DNA of 63,767 nucleotides, taken from the NCBI GenBank assembly GCA_017429835.1, contig JAFROD010000010.1, positions 1 to 63,767 of the forward strand, written 5' to 3'. Positions 31,602 to 39,560 of the stretch are shown one piece after another. A program made the translations under genes and the position numbers. The notes below the pieces were generated by a model. That model had not been told where the DNA came from, ran no database searches, and saw only the letters and a program-made list of their open reading frames with translations. Origin of the DNA: Oscillospiraceae bacterium (lineage in GTDB: Bacteria > Bacillota > Clostridia > Oscillospirales > Oscillospiraceae). Position 1 is the first letter of the stretch; the number at the start of each line of letters is the position of its first letter.

Positions 31602-32552
31602 TCAAACTTCGCCTTCATAGAAGAACTCGAGCGCCTTGCCGAAGCCTTCTACGTATTTTGTGAGATAGAGTTGGAAAATGTGTCCTGCTTTGCGTTCTGT
31701 TCCCTCTGGAATTGGTATATGCACGACCGGCGTCCCGCTGACGTATTCGACGAACACGCCCTCGACCGGTTTGTGGTCGATCTCCGCGCGGACGCTGTAG
31801 GTGCTGCTGTCCGTGACCTTGTCCGGCTCGTTTACGAGCACGGTCTTCGCGTCCTCTTCGGGCATGAAACTGTCAATGATGATCGTTACGCTATCCGGCG
31901 CGTAGGCCTCGTCGCCGGGCTCCTGCAGCCGGAGCCAGAAGAACGGATCCTCTACCGGATCGGCGACGTATTCGAAGGTCTTGCGCGTACCGTCTCCCGC
32001 GTCATAACTGACTTCCGCACGGAGCTGCTGGCGATAGTTGCCGCCGTCGAGCATACTGCCTTCATACTCGTCGGCGTGCTCCTTGTAATCGTCCCAGAAG
32101 CACCATTCCAGAAGCGGAAGACTGCCGTTCTTGTATTTTCCCTCCGGAACTTCGATCTCAAAAAGCTCGCGCTCCTGCGTCGTCTCCCAGACGGAGATCG
32201 TCAGACCGAGCACCCGTTCGGGCTCAGGGATCGTCACCACGCCGTAAAGCTCGGACGCCACCGTGATCGGGTATAGCTCGATGACCGGAGGCTCCAATTC
32301 CACAAACGCTTCGGTCGTTTCAACGATTTGCGTTTCGGGTATCGTTTCCGTCGGCGCAGGCGGCGCAGCGTCGCCCGGCGCAGGGAGCGTCCTGCCGACA
32401 GGCGACAGAAGCAGAATTCCCGCGAGAAGAGCCGCTCCGGCGACCGCAGCCTGTCCCTTCTTGATTCTTGTGCGCTTTTTTTGTCGCTTTTCGGGCGGCG
32501 GAACGAACTCATGCCGGGATTCAAAGACCTCCCGATTCGGATTCTGCTCCAT
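31602..32552 (-). CDS. Membrane-anchored protein of unknown function
   Basis: 316 residues from the ATG at 32552 (GGGGGGATACG ahead). A basic N-terminal segment (EKRQKKRTRIKKG) precedes one membrane helix (about 35-52), then a Pro/Thr/Glu-rich linker and an exported beta-rich domain of about 230 residues, acidic, with ELYPITVASELYGVV and IIIDSFMPEEDAKTVL. I recognise no family. It heads a two-gene unit with mscS, so a link with envelope stress is possible but unproven. Confidence 0.65.
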   Translation of the reverse strand: MEQNPNREVFESRHEFVPPPEKRQKKRTRIKKGQAAVAGAALLAGILLLSPVGRTLPAPGDAAPPAPTETIPETQIVETTEAFVELEPPVIELYPITVASELYGVVTIPEPERVLGLTISVWETTQERELFEIEVPEGKYKNGSLPLLEWCFWDDYKEHADEYEGSMLDGGNYRQQLRAEVSYDAGDGTRKTFEYVADPVEDPFFWLRLQEPGDEAYAPDSVTIIIDSFMPEEDAKTVLVNEPDKVTDSSTYSVRAEIDHKPVEGVFVEYVSGTPVVHIPIPEGTERKAGHIFQLYLTKYVEGFGKALEFFYEGEV

Positions 32553-32590
32553 CGTATCCCCCCTTCGCATTCATGTTTCTTTACAGCATA

Positions 32591-32619
32591 ATTATATATC
32601 TGTTTGTTCCGCTTTGCAA
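32591..32619 (-). promoter_or_regulatory. Promoter of the hypothetical-mscS unit
   Basis: TTGCAA (32614-32619), 17 bases, TATAAT (32591-32596) on the minus strand. Confidence 0.65.
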
Positions 32620-32663
32620 GAGTGCGTTGTGTAACCTGTACGCCGATGGCGCGGCTGCCTCGC

Positions 32664-32692
32664 TTGACAGGGTCGGACGGATTTGATAAGAT
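32664..32692 (+). promoter_or_regulatory. Promoter of the beta-propeller-like gene
   Basis: TTGACA (32664-32669), 17 bases, TAAGAT (32687-32692). Its position rules out the ATG at 32702 as a normal start and supports the ATG at 32753. Confidence 0.7.
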
Positions 32693-32752
32693 ACAAAAGC
32701 AATGCGAAGAATGATAAGCAGACTTGCAAATCCATCGCTGGGGAGACAGAAA

Positions 32753-33397
32753 ATGATTGAACGCACAACGGCGGGAATGCGGCAGACCTACCGGAATCCG
32801 CTTGTAGATGAAATCCGTCTGCCGTACAGCGGAGACTGTGTCGTTCGTTATACGGACGGTTCTGAAAAGCTCCTGCCAATTTCCGCCGATCCCGTTTATA
32901 CCGCGCAGTATGGTATTCCGCTCTCCGAGGACGGCAGTTATTTGGCGATCGGCAGTTGGGAAACGGGTGTCGCAGTCTATGCGACGCTGACCGGTGAAAA
33001 GCTGTGGAGCTATCGCACTACGAGGATAACACGCGTCATGATCGCTCAGCCCCGTTTGATCGCGGTAAAGTACGGAAAAGGCATTCTTCAATTCGACTTG
33101 CTGACCGGAAGCAAGACGGGAGAAATCCGAAGCACGACCGCCGAGAAGGCTTATCCGCTTCCGAACGAACGGGCGCTGGTTTGCTCGGTCAGCGGCAAGT
33201 ACGCCGTCGTTCGACTTGCAGACTTGGCGATCGAGCGGCAATTCCCAAAATCCGCGCTCAATCCGAATCAGCGCCTCAGTTTCGTGATCACCGACGCGCG
33301 GGCGGAAGACGGCAGGATCGTCGTCTACGGCTTTGAGGGAGACGGCGGGAATGCGGCAGGCGTGCCGTTTCGGCGGGTATTGTGCCGGATCGAATAG
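32753..33397 (+). CDS. Beta-propeller-like protein of unknown function
   Basis: 214 residues, no signal peptide, so probably cytoplasmic. The repeats LPLSEDGSYLAIGSWETGVAVY-type (PLSEDGSYLAIGSWETGVAV, ISADPVYTAQYG, GKYAVVRLADLAIER) recall WD40/PQQ-like blades; about four blades would fit, fewer than a closed propeller. ATG 32753 has GGGGAGACAG ahead. Single gene; a weak G-U containing hairpin at about 33403-33432 follows. No function can be proposed. Confidence 0.6.
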   Translation: MIERTTAGMRQTYRNPLVDEIRLPYSGDCVVRYTDGSEKLLPISADPVYTAQYGIPLSEDGSYLAIGSWETGVAVYATLTGEKLWSYRTTRITRVMIAQPRLIAVKYGKGILQFDLLTGSKTGEIRSTTAEKAYPLPNERALVCSVSGKYAVVRLADLAIERQFPKSALNPNQRLSFVITDARAEDGRIVVYGFEGDGGNAAGVPFRRVLCRIE

Positions 33398-33451
33398 GGA
33401 AAGCGTCCGTCCGGAAGGATGGGCGCTTTGGCGCTGAAATGCAGGAAAATA

Positions 33452-33479
33452 TTGACAATCCGCTTTTATCGGATAAAAT
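33452..33479 (+). promoter_or_regulatory. Promoter of the acyltransferase gene
   Basis: TTGACA (33452-33457), 16 bases, TAAAAT (33474-33479). Confidence 0.7.
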
Positions 33480-33514
33480 AAAACTATATAAATGAAAAGC
33501 GAGAGGATCACGGC

Positions 33515-34792
33515 ATGGAGAACGATAATTTCGAACGCTTTGATATGAAGAAAAAGCCCGTGCGCTGCCGTTGGTTTTTGAAGCCGATCGCGTGGGCGCT
33601 CGCATTTCCCAATATATGGAAGCATCAGACGAAAATCACGAAGATCGACATGGAGGGCATAAAGCCGCCCTATATCCTGCTGGGCAATCATAACGCCTTT
33701 TTTGATATGAGCGTATCCACCAGGGCGACCTTCCCACAGTTCGGCAACTACGTCGTGGCGATCGACGGCTTCATCGGCAGGGAGTGGCTTCTGCGCAATA
33801 TAGGCTGTATCTGCAAGCGGAAGTTTACGAACGACCCCCTGGTGGTGCGCCATCTGATCGAAGTTGTCAAAAACAAGGGGATCGTGGCGCTCTATCCCGA
33901 AGCGCGCTACTCCCTCTGCGGCACGACTGCGCCGCTGCCGGAGTCGTTAGGCAAGCTCTGCAAGCTGCTGAAAGTCCCCGTGGTCACGCTGATCTGTCAC
34001 GGCGATCATATCAATCATCCCTTCTGGAACACGCGCCATGAGCGCGGGGTCAAGCCGACGGAAGCGGAGATGAAGCGCCTGCTCACGGCGGAGGAGGTCG
34101 CGTGCCTGTCTGTCGACGAGATCAACGCGCGGATCGTGCGGGAATTCCAGTATGACGATTTCCGGTGGCAGAAGGAGAAGAACGTCCGCGTTACCTGCGC
34201 CGACCGTGCGGTCGGCCTGGAGAAGATCCTCTACCAGTGCCCGCACTGCGGGAAAGAGTATCGTATGGAATCCGAGGGGATCGTCCTGCGCTGCAAATCC
34301 TGCGGCAAGGAATGGACGATGACGGAGCTCGGCGAACTGGAAGCTCGCGAGGGCGAAACGGAGTTCTCCCACATTCCCGACTGGTACGAGTGGGAGCGCG
34401 AAAACGTCAAAAAGGAGGTTGCCGCAGGAACGTACTCGACAGGTGAGCTGCCAGTTACCGTGGACAGCCTGCCCAACGCGAAGGGCTATATCCGTCTCGG
34501 GCAGGGCACGATGACGCACGATATGGACGGCTTCAAGGTCACCGTTACGACGGAGGACGGCAAGGTCTATACTATGGAGAAATCCGTGCCGTCTCTCTAT
34601 TCCTGCCATATCGAGTATGAGTATCTCTTCAAGCACGGCGATTGCGTCGATCTCAACACGCTGACGGACACGTGGTACTGCTACCCGCACGACTGTGAGT
34701 TCGCCGTGACGAAGATGGCGCTCGCGACGGAGGAGCTCTATTACGACTATCGCAGGAAGTGCGGCAAGCCCTGCAAGCCCGGTCTTGCGTAA
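33515..34792 (+). CDS. 1-acyl-glycerol-3-phosphate acyltransferase-like protein with C-terminal zinc ribbon
   Basis: 425 residues, twice the size of a plain PlsC. The N-terminal ~210 residues hold the acyltransferase motifs: NHNAFFD (HX4D, His about 60), the FIGREWLLRNIGCICKRK region and YPEARYS (motif III, about 129). The C-terminal half has a zinc ribbon (CPHCGKEY...CKSCGKEW, about 243-272) followed by a beta-rich domain of unknown role. The first part probably acylates lysophosphatidate or a related lipid; the second might bind a partner. Single gene with its own promoter. Confidence 0.8.
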   Translation: MENDNFERFDMKKKPVRCRWFLKPIAWALAFPNIWKHQTKITKIDMEGIKPPYILLGNHNAFFDMSVSTRATFPQFGNYVVAIDGFIGREWLLRNIGCICKRKFTNDPLVVRHLIEVVKNKGIVALYPEARYSLCGTTAPLPESLGKLCKLLKVPVVTLICHGDHINHPFWNTRHERGVKPTEAEMKRLLTAEEVACLSVDEINARIVREFQYDDFRWQKEKNVRVTCADRAVGLEKILYQCPHCGKEYRMESEGIVLRCKSCGKEWTMTELGELEAREGETEFSHIPDWYEWERENVKKEVAAGTYSTGELPVTVDSLPNAKGYIRLGQGTMTHDMDGFKVTVTTEDGKVYTMEKSVPSLYSCHIEYEYLFKHGDCVDLNTLTDTWYCYPHDCEFAVTKMALATEELYYDYRRKCGKPCKPGLA

Positions 34793-34837
34793 GCTTCCGG
34801 AAATCTATCGAAATCTTGCATATTTTCTAAGAAACAG

Positions 34838-34866
34838 TCGACTTTTTTGTGTTTTTATGCTATACT
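34838..34866 (+). promoter_or_regulatory. Promoter of the zinc-ribbon/beta-propeller gene
   Basis: TCGACT (34838-34843), 17 bases, TATACT (34861-34866), giving a leader of roughly 95 bases. Confidence 0.6.
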
Positions 34867-34969
34867 GAGTTACACAGCTTCGACGACGCAAGCGAAACGC
34901 CGACGGTACGTTGCCGCGGCAGAGGAAAAGGAAAACATAATTGCAGAATAGATCAAGGAGGAAAACACC

Positions 34970-36838
34970 ATGCTTACATGCCCGAAATGCCAACGGCAAC
35001 TGAATGACGGCGCAAGATTCTGCCCGTCATGCGGCACTGCGATCCAGCAGGCACAGCCGAATCCGGCGCCGGTTTATCACGCCCCGGCGAATCAGCCCCC
35101 GGTGAACTCCGCGCCCGTCTATCGGGCTCCGGCGAACCCCGCGCCCGCTTACCAGGAACCGGCTAATCCCGCGAACCCCGCGCCCGCTTATCAGGCGCCG
35201 GTTAATCCGGCGAATCCCGCGCCCGCTTATCAGGCGCCCGTATATGCCGCGCCCGCAGCGGCAAGACCGGAACGCCCCAAGAAGAAATTTCCCAAGAAGG
35301 CGCTCCTCTTCGGCTCCATCGGCTTGGTGGTGGCGGCAGCGGTCGTCGTATGCCTCCTGCTCTTCGGTGGCAGCGGCAGCAAGAATAAGAACAGCTACGC
35401 GCTCTATGCGAAGGACAAAGAAATCTACTTCTCCGACTTGAAGAACGACCCCTGGCAGCTCACTACGCGCCTGATCGACATCAGCGGCGTCAGCGATTCG
35501 GACTTGTACAACAAGGGCGACGACTATGCCTACGCTGCCTGCATGAGCGACAACGGCAAGTATATCTTCTTCGTCGATAAGGTCACTGTAAGCGGCAGCA
35601 GCCTTTATTACAAGGAAGTCTCCGATCCTGAGGGGGACGCGGTCAAGATCGACTCCGACGTCTACGCATACCGCGTGGACAGCGCCGCGAAATACGTCAC
35701 CTATCTCAAGAACGACGCCATTTATCAGTATGATATCGGCGCGGATTCCAAGGAAAAGCTCGTAAGCAACGCCGGCCGCGGCTTCAAGGTTTCCAAAGAC
35801 GATAAGAGGATCGCCTATCTCACCTCGGACGGCGACTTCTATCTGTATGAGGACGGGGAGAAGAACAAGATTGCGAGCGACGTCTCCATCGAGTATATCG
35901 ACGACGATATCACCGTCATCTATTATTCCAAGGACGACGCCCTGTATAAGCAGGATCTGAAGGGAGACAGCGAGAAGGAAAAGATCCTTTCCGACGTTTA
36001 TGACGTGATCAAGGTCTACGAGTCCGGCGAATTCTACTTCGTAAAGAACAACGACTCCGGCAGCGACGCCGCCGAGGAATACGACCCGTCGAAGACCGGC
36101 TATTCTCTGTACTACTACGACGGCGAGGAAGCCACGGAGCTGACGAATACCTACGATAACTGGAGCTATAACTACGCATACGAAGCGCCGGTGATCACCT
36201 ATGACGCGTACGATGGCGCCGATCTCGAGAAATACGTTGCCGTCAAGGGCAATGCCACCGTTCTGAAGCAGGAAAAAGCAGCAAAATATTTCAGACTCAA
36301 TGACGCAGGCACCCTGCTCTTCTACATCGACGATATTTCCGACGACAAAGACGAGGGCACGCTCTACCGTATCGAGATCTCCGGCGAGGAGATCGGCAAG
36401 CCCGAGGTCTATGACGACGACGTTTACGCCGGCAGGTGCGATTTTATCGACGACGAGTCGTTCTACTATTTCAAGGATTACAAGGACGGCAAGGGCGAAC
36501 TGTATGTCGACAAGAACAAGGTGGACGATGACGTTCGCGGCGGCGGTATTGATACGCCGTTCGAGCTCGGCAAGGTCTTCTACTACACCGACTGGAAGGA
36601 CGGCAAGGGCACGCTGAAGGTCTATGAAGGCAAGGAAGCGACGAAGATCGAGGACGACGTTTCCGACTATACGGTCGTTCCCGACGGCAGAGTGCTGTAT
36701 ATGTACGATTACAGCACAAAATCCTATGCGGGCGAGCTGTATCTGTGGGATGACGGCAAGGCGGAGAAGCTGGACGAAGACGTGACCTGCCTGGTTCCGT
36801 ATATTGACCGCGAGATCAGATTCATTGATCTCGATTAA
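34970..36838 (+). CDS. Zinc-ribbon, proline-rich, membrane-anchored beta-propeller protein
   Basis: 622 residues. An N-terminal zinc ribbon (CPKCQRQLNDGARFCPSCG), a Pro/Ala/Tyr-rich stretch with tandem copies of NPANPAPAYQAPV (about 28-95), a basic patch, one membrane helix (about 112-134) and an exported, acidic, Tyr/Asp-rich domain built of repeated units such as LYYYDGEEATEL, FYYFKDYKDGKGELYV and FYYTDWKDGKGTLKVY. The latter look like propeller blades of the DUF5050 type. Likely a cell-surface sensor or scaffold; function unknown. AAGGAGG precedes the ATG. Confidence 0.72.
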   Translation: MLTCPKCQRQLNDGARFCPSCGTAIQQAQPNPAPVYHAPANQPPVNSAPVYRAPANPAPAYQEPANPANPAPAYQAPVNPANPAPAYQAPVYAAPAAARPERPKKKFPKKALLFGSIGLVVAAAVVVCLLLFGGSGSKNKNSYALYAKDKEIYFSDLKNDPWQLTTRLIDISGVSDSDLYNKGDDYAYAACMSDNGKYIFFVDKVTVSGSSLYYKEVSDPEGDAVKIDSDVYAYRVDSAAKYVTYLKNDAIYQYDIGADSKEKLVSNAGRGFKVSKDDKRIAYLTSDGDFYLYEDGEKNKIASDVSIEYIDDDITVIYYSKDDALYKQDLKGDSEKEKILSDVYDVIKVYESGEFYFVKNNDSGSDAAEEYDPSKTGYSLYYYDGEEATELTNTYDNWSYNYAYEAPVITYDAYDGADLEKYVAVKGNATVLKQEKAAKYFRLNDAGTLLFYIDDISDDKDEGTLYRIEISGEEIGKPEVYDDDVYAGRCDFIDDESFYYFKDYKDGKGELYVDKNKVDDDVRGGGIDTPFELGKVFYYTDWKDGKGTLKVYEGKEATKIEDDVSDYTVVPDGRVLYMYDYSTKSYAGELYLWDDGKAEKLDEDVTCLVPYIDREIRFIDLD

Positions 36839-36848
36839 CAGAAAAAAG

Positions 36849-36878
36849 AAAAAAGGAGCGCGTTGCGCTCCTTTTTTT
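36849..36878 (+). terminator. Terminator of the 34970-36838 gene
   Basis: A 13-bp stem (36849-36861 with 36865-36877, loop GTT) ending in T7. Confidence 0.9.
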
Positions 36879-36896
36879 CACAGGCTTTTCCAAAGT

Positions 36897-37003
36897 CCGT
36901 AACCGTCAGAATCAGGATGGCTTTTTTGCCTGCCTGCGCATGCCGACGGGGCCGAGCGTTGCTTGTCTGCGAACTCTCTGACAGCCTGCTCAGCGTGTCG
37001 AAA
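36897..37003. repeat. Dispersed intergenic repeat, short copy
   Basis: Shares CCGTAACCGTCA, GCCGACGG, GCGTTGCTTGT, CGAACT and TGACAGCCTGC-(T)CAGCGTGTCGAAA with 44328-44543, in the same order, but lacks the middle of that copy. Both copies lie right after a terminator. Confidence 0.6.
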
Positions 37004-37017
37004 CGCGAGATTTTTCA

Positions 37018-37045
37018 TTGACATCACGGAATAACATGTTATAAT
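37018..37045 (+). promoter_or_regulatory. Promoter of the small zinc-ribbon membrane gene
   Basis: TTGACA (37018-37023), 16 bases, TATAAT (37040-37045), just behind the dispersed repeat. Confidence 0.75.
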
Positions 37046-37090
37046 AATTATATCTGGCATATTCCCATACTATTTTAAGGAGGTTTTCCC

Positions 37091-37666
37091 ATGTTCTGTC
37101 CGAAATGCGGCGCACAGGTTGAAAACAATCAGCCTTTCTGCCCCAACTGCGGCGCGCAGTTCCAGCCGGCAGCGCCTGCCTATCCGCAGCAGCCCGCGGG
37201 CTATCCGCAGCAGCCTCAGTATGCACCGCGCCCCCCCATGGATATCAGCGCCATCCTGCGTTGGGTCGCGATGGGTCTGCTGGTGCTTACCAGCATTCTC
37301 ACCTTCTTTGGCTACCATGTCTATGGCTCGACCTACAGCATGCCCAGCGCAATCCTGATCACCATTCTTAATCTGTTCGCTATCGCGCTGATGCTGATGC
37401 CGCTGCTGAAGATTGCCAAGCCGAGCAGCAAAACGTCCTATTTTATTATGCTCTTCGCTTCGTTTGCGCTGATTGCCATTTTGCTGGACTGGATCAACGC
37501 CGGCGTCGGCCTGGGCGCTTGCGGCATCATCGCGCTGATCCTTCAGCTTGGCGCCGCTGTCTGCTGCGTCCTTATGTTCATCTTCGGCCGTGAGAACAAG
37601 GCGCCCCGCGCGCCCCGTCCGCAGTACGGCTATCCGCAGCAGCCGCAGTATCCCCCGCAGCCGTAA
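37091..37666 (+). CDS. Zinc-ribbon membrane protein of unknown function
   Basis: 191 residues: zinc ribbon CPKCGAQVENNQPFCPNCG (3-21), a Pro/Gln/Tyr-rich linker (YPQQPAGYPQQPQYAP), four membrane helices (about 55-150) and a tail repeating YPQQPQYPPQP. The type is common in clostridia and may organise membrane complexes; no activity is known to me. Same general design as the larger neighbour at 34970. AAGGAGG precedes the ATG. Confidence 0.75.
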   Translation: MFCPKCGAQVENNQPFCPNCGAQFQPAAPAYPQQPAGYPQQPQYAPRPPMDISAILRWVAMGLLVLTSILTFFGYHVYGSTYSMPSAILITILNLFAIALMLMPLLKIAKPSSKTSYFIMLFASFALIAILLDWINAGVGLGACGIIALILQLGAAVCCVLMFIFGRENKAPRAPRPQYGYPQQPQYPPQP

Positions 37667-37713
37667 TCGAACCGGATCGTTCGGTCGCGAAACAGCGGCT
37701 CTCACCTGAATTA

Positions 37714-37757
37714 GGATACAAAAACAGCCATCCGTTCGGATGGCTGTTTTTGTATCC
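37714..37757. terminator. Bidirectional terminator
   Basis: A 20-bp perfect stem (37714-37733 with 37738-37757, loop GTTC) with an internal A5/T5 run, between the zinc-ribbon gene and hypA. Confidence 0.8.
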
Positions 37758-37816
37758 CGTTTACTATTCGGATTCACTGAAAAGGAAGACGGCTTGCGTC
37801 GAAACGTGCCGGAGCA

Positions 37817-37846
37817 AAACGAACGCCCGCAAAGGGCGTCCGTTTT
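37817..37846 (-). terminator. Terminator of the hypBBA operon
   Basis: AAAACG-A-ACGCCC (37817-37829) pairs with GGGCGT-C-CGTTTT (37834-37846) with one mismatch; T4 follows on the minus strand. The stem begins within the hypA stop codon. Confidence 0.75.
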
Positions 37847-38210
37847 ACTCCGGCGGAGCGTCGTCGGTTTCCGCTTCGATCTCCTTGATCGAAAATTCGT
37901 TGCCGCGCAGAAGATAGGTCTCTTTGCTGCCGCACCGGGGACAGGTCTTTCCGTGCTCGACTGTTTTGTAGACGTTCTCACAGGCGGTGCAGAGGGTCAG
38001 GGCTTCGATGGTCTCAACGTGAAGCGGCGCGCCCTTGACAAGCGGATCCCTTTCACGAAAATAGTTCCAGCAGTCGAGGAGCTGTTCTACCACCACGCCG
38101 GAGACCTCGCCGACCTCCAAGGTGACCGAGCCGATGCGGCGGACGCGGTTTTCCTTCGCCACGTCGCCGAGGGTGCGGATCACGTGCTTGACGATGCCGA
38201 GCTCATGCAT
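37845..38210 (-). CDS. hypA: Hydrogenase/urease nickel chaperone HypA
   Basis: 121 residues. The N-terminal MHELGI supplies the nickel ligand (His2), and the zinc site is CTACENVY...CPRCGSKET (two CxxC pairs, about 74-96). HypA hands nickel, with HypB, to [NiFe] hydrogenase or urease precursors. It overlaps the upstream hypB by eight bases. The window has only [FeFe] hydrogenases and no hypCDEF, so the client enzyme is elsewhere or is another nickel enzyme. Confidence 0.93.
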   Translation of the reverse strand: MHELGIVKHVIRTLGDVAKENRVRRIGSVTLEVGEVSGVVVEQLLDCWNYFRERDPLVKGAPLHVETIEALTLCTACENVYKTVEHGKTCPRCGSKETYLLRGNEFSIKEIEAETDDAPPE

Positions 38211-38868
38211 GCTTCCATTCCTCCCACTGCGCGAGCAGCCAGTCCTCCCACGCGTCCATGCCTTCGCCGGTCTTTGCCGAGACGGGGAAGATGCGAATGG
38301 ACGGATTCAGCGCCCTGACCCGGCGCAGGACGGTGTCGAGGTCAAAGTCGAAATACGGCGCGGCGTCCATTTTCGTGATCAGCAGAGCGTCGCTTTTTCG
38401 GAACATCAGCGGATATTTGAGGGGCTTGTCGTCGCCCTCGGGGAGACTCAGGATCATCACGTTTTTGTGCGCGCCGGTGTCAAATTCCGCCGGGCAGATC
38501 AGGTTGCCGATATTTTCCAGAAAGACGATCTCCGAACGCAGGGCGGCAAGGGCGTCTATGCCGGCGCGGGTCATGCCTGCGTCCACGTGACACATGCCGT
38601 CGGTGTGCATTTGAATGCTCTCCGCGCCGAGTGCGTAAATCCGCTCCGCGTCCACGCTGGACGCGATGTCCGCTTCCATCACGCCGACGTGCGTTCTGCC
38701 CGCAAGGTCGCGGATCGTGCGTGACAGCAGGGTGGTCTTGCCGCTGCCGGGCGCGCTCATGAGGTTGAGCAGGAAAATGCCGCGGCGTTTCAGCTCCGCG
38801 CGAAGCAGCGCGGCGTCGCGGTCGTTGGAGTCGGTGACCGTCCGTTTCAGTTCAATCGTCTTCAGCAT
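38203..38868 (-). CDS. hypB: Nickel-incorporation GTPase HypB (copy 1)
   Basis: 221 residues. SIMIBI-class GTPase: P-loop APGSGKTTLL (near 39-48), switch EADIASSVDAERI, metal-site region CHVDAGM, base-recognition ITKMDAA and SAKTGEGMDAW. No His-rich N-terminal nickel-storage tail. It is the second of two tandem hypB genes, sharing extended identical stretches with the first (VFLENIGNLICPAEFD / VFLENVGNLVCPAEFD; EGDDKPLKYPLMF). Overlaps its neighbours on both sides. Confidence 0.92.
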   Translation of the reverse strand: MLKTIELKRTVTDSNDRDAALLRAELKRRGIFLLNLMSAPGSGKTTLLSRTIRDLAGRTHVGVMEADIASSVDAERIYALGAESIQMHTDGMCHVDAGMTRAGIDALAALRSEIVFLENIGNLICPAEFDTGAHKNVMILSLPEGDDKPLKYPLMFRKSDALLITKMDAAPYFDFDLDTVLRRVRALNPSIRIFPVSAKTGEGMDAWEDWLLAQWEEWKHA

Positions 38869-39560
38869 TGGCTTTTCTCTCCGCGCTTTTCCCGCAGCGC
38901 AGCGTCGATCCGCGCCGTCAGTCTGCGGACAAACGCGTCCATTCCTTCTCCGGTTTTCGCGGAGACGGGAAATATCTCAACGTTCGGATTCAGCGCACGC
39001 ACGGCGTTCTCGCACCGATCGAGATCGAAATCAAAGACCGGCGCGGTGTCGATCTTGTTCACCAGCATACAGTCGGCGACCGTGAACATCAGCGGGTACT
39101 TGAGAGGCTTGTCGTCGCCCTCGGGCACGCTGAGGATCATCAGCTTCCAATCCGCGCCTACGTCGAATTCCGCGGGGCAGACGAGATTGCCGACGTTTTC
39201 CAGAAAAACCACGTCCGGCAGGGGCTTCGGAAACGCGTCCAGTCCGCGGAGCGTCATCTTCGCGTCCATGTGGCAGGAGACGCCTGTGTGGAGCTGCACC
39301 GTGACGGCGCCGCGGGCGGCGACGGTTTGGGCGTCCACGTCCGCGTCCATATCCGCCTCCATCACGCCGACGGAGAACTGCTCCCTGAGCGCGTCGATCA
39401 CGCGGCACAGAACGCTGGTCTTGCCCGCACCGGGGGACGCCATCAGATTGATTAAACAGACCCCTTCCCGGCGCAGCAGTTCGCGCACGAGAAGCGCATA
39501 CCGGTCGTTATCCTCTTCGAGGTCTGCGCGGACCTCAATCATGTCAATGTTCAAACTCAT
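38862..39560 (-). CDS. hypB: Nickel-incorporation GTPase HypB (copy 2)
   Basis: 232 residues. P-loop ASPGAGKTSVL, switch EADMDADVDAQTV, metal site SCHMDAKM, VNKIDTAPVFDFDLD and SAKTGEGMDAFV. Tandem paralogue of the downstream hypB; the two differ in the P-loop and N terminus, so this is an old duplication rather than a fresh one. ATGA overlap with the flavoprotein gene upstream and a short overlap with copy 1 downstream: four genes form one tightly coupled unit. Confidence 0.92.
   Translation of the reverse strand: MSLNIDMIEVRADLEEDNDRYALLVRELLRREGVCLINLMASPGAGKTSVLCRVIDALREQFSVGVMEADMDADVDAQTVAARGAVTVQLHTGVSCHMDAKMTLRGLDAFPKPLPDVVFLENVGNLVCPAEFDVGADWKLMILSVPEGDDKPLKYPLMFTVADCMLVNKIDTAPVFDFDLDRCENAVRALNPNVEIFPVSAKTGEGMDAFVRRLTARIDAALREKRGEKSQC

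Noticed and set aside
37845..39560. Assigning the HypA/HypB genes to the [FeFe] hydrogenase in this window
   Set aside because: HypA and HypB insert nickel and are not needed for the H-cluster, whose maturation uses HydE, HydF and HydG.
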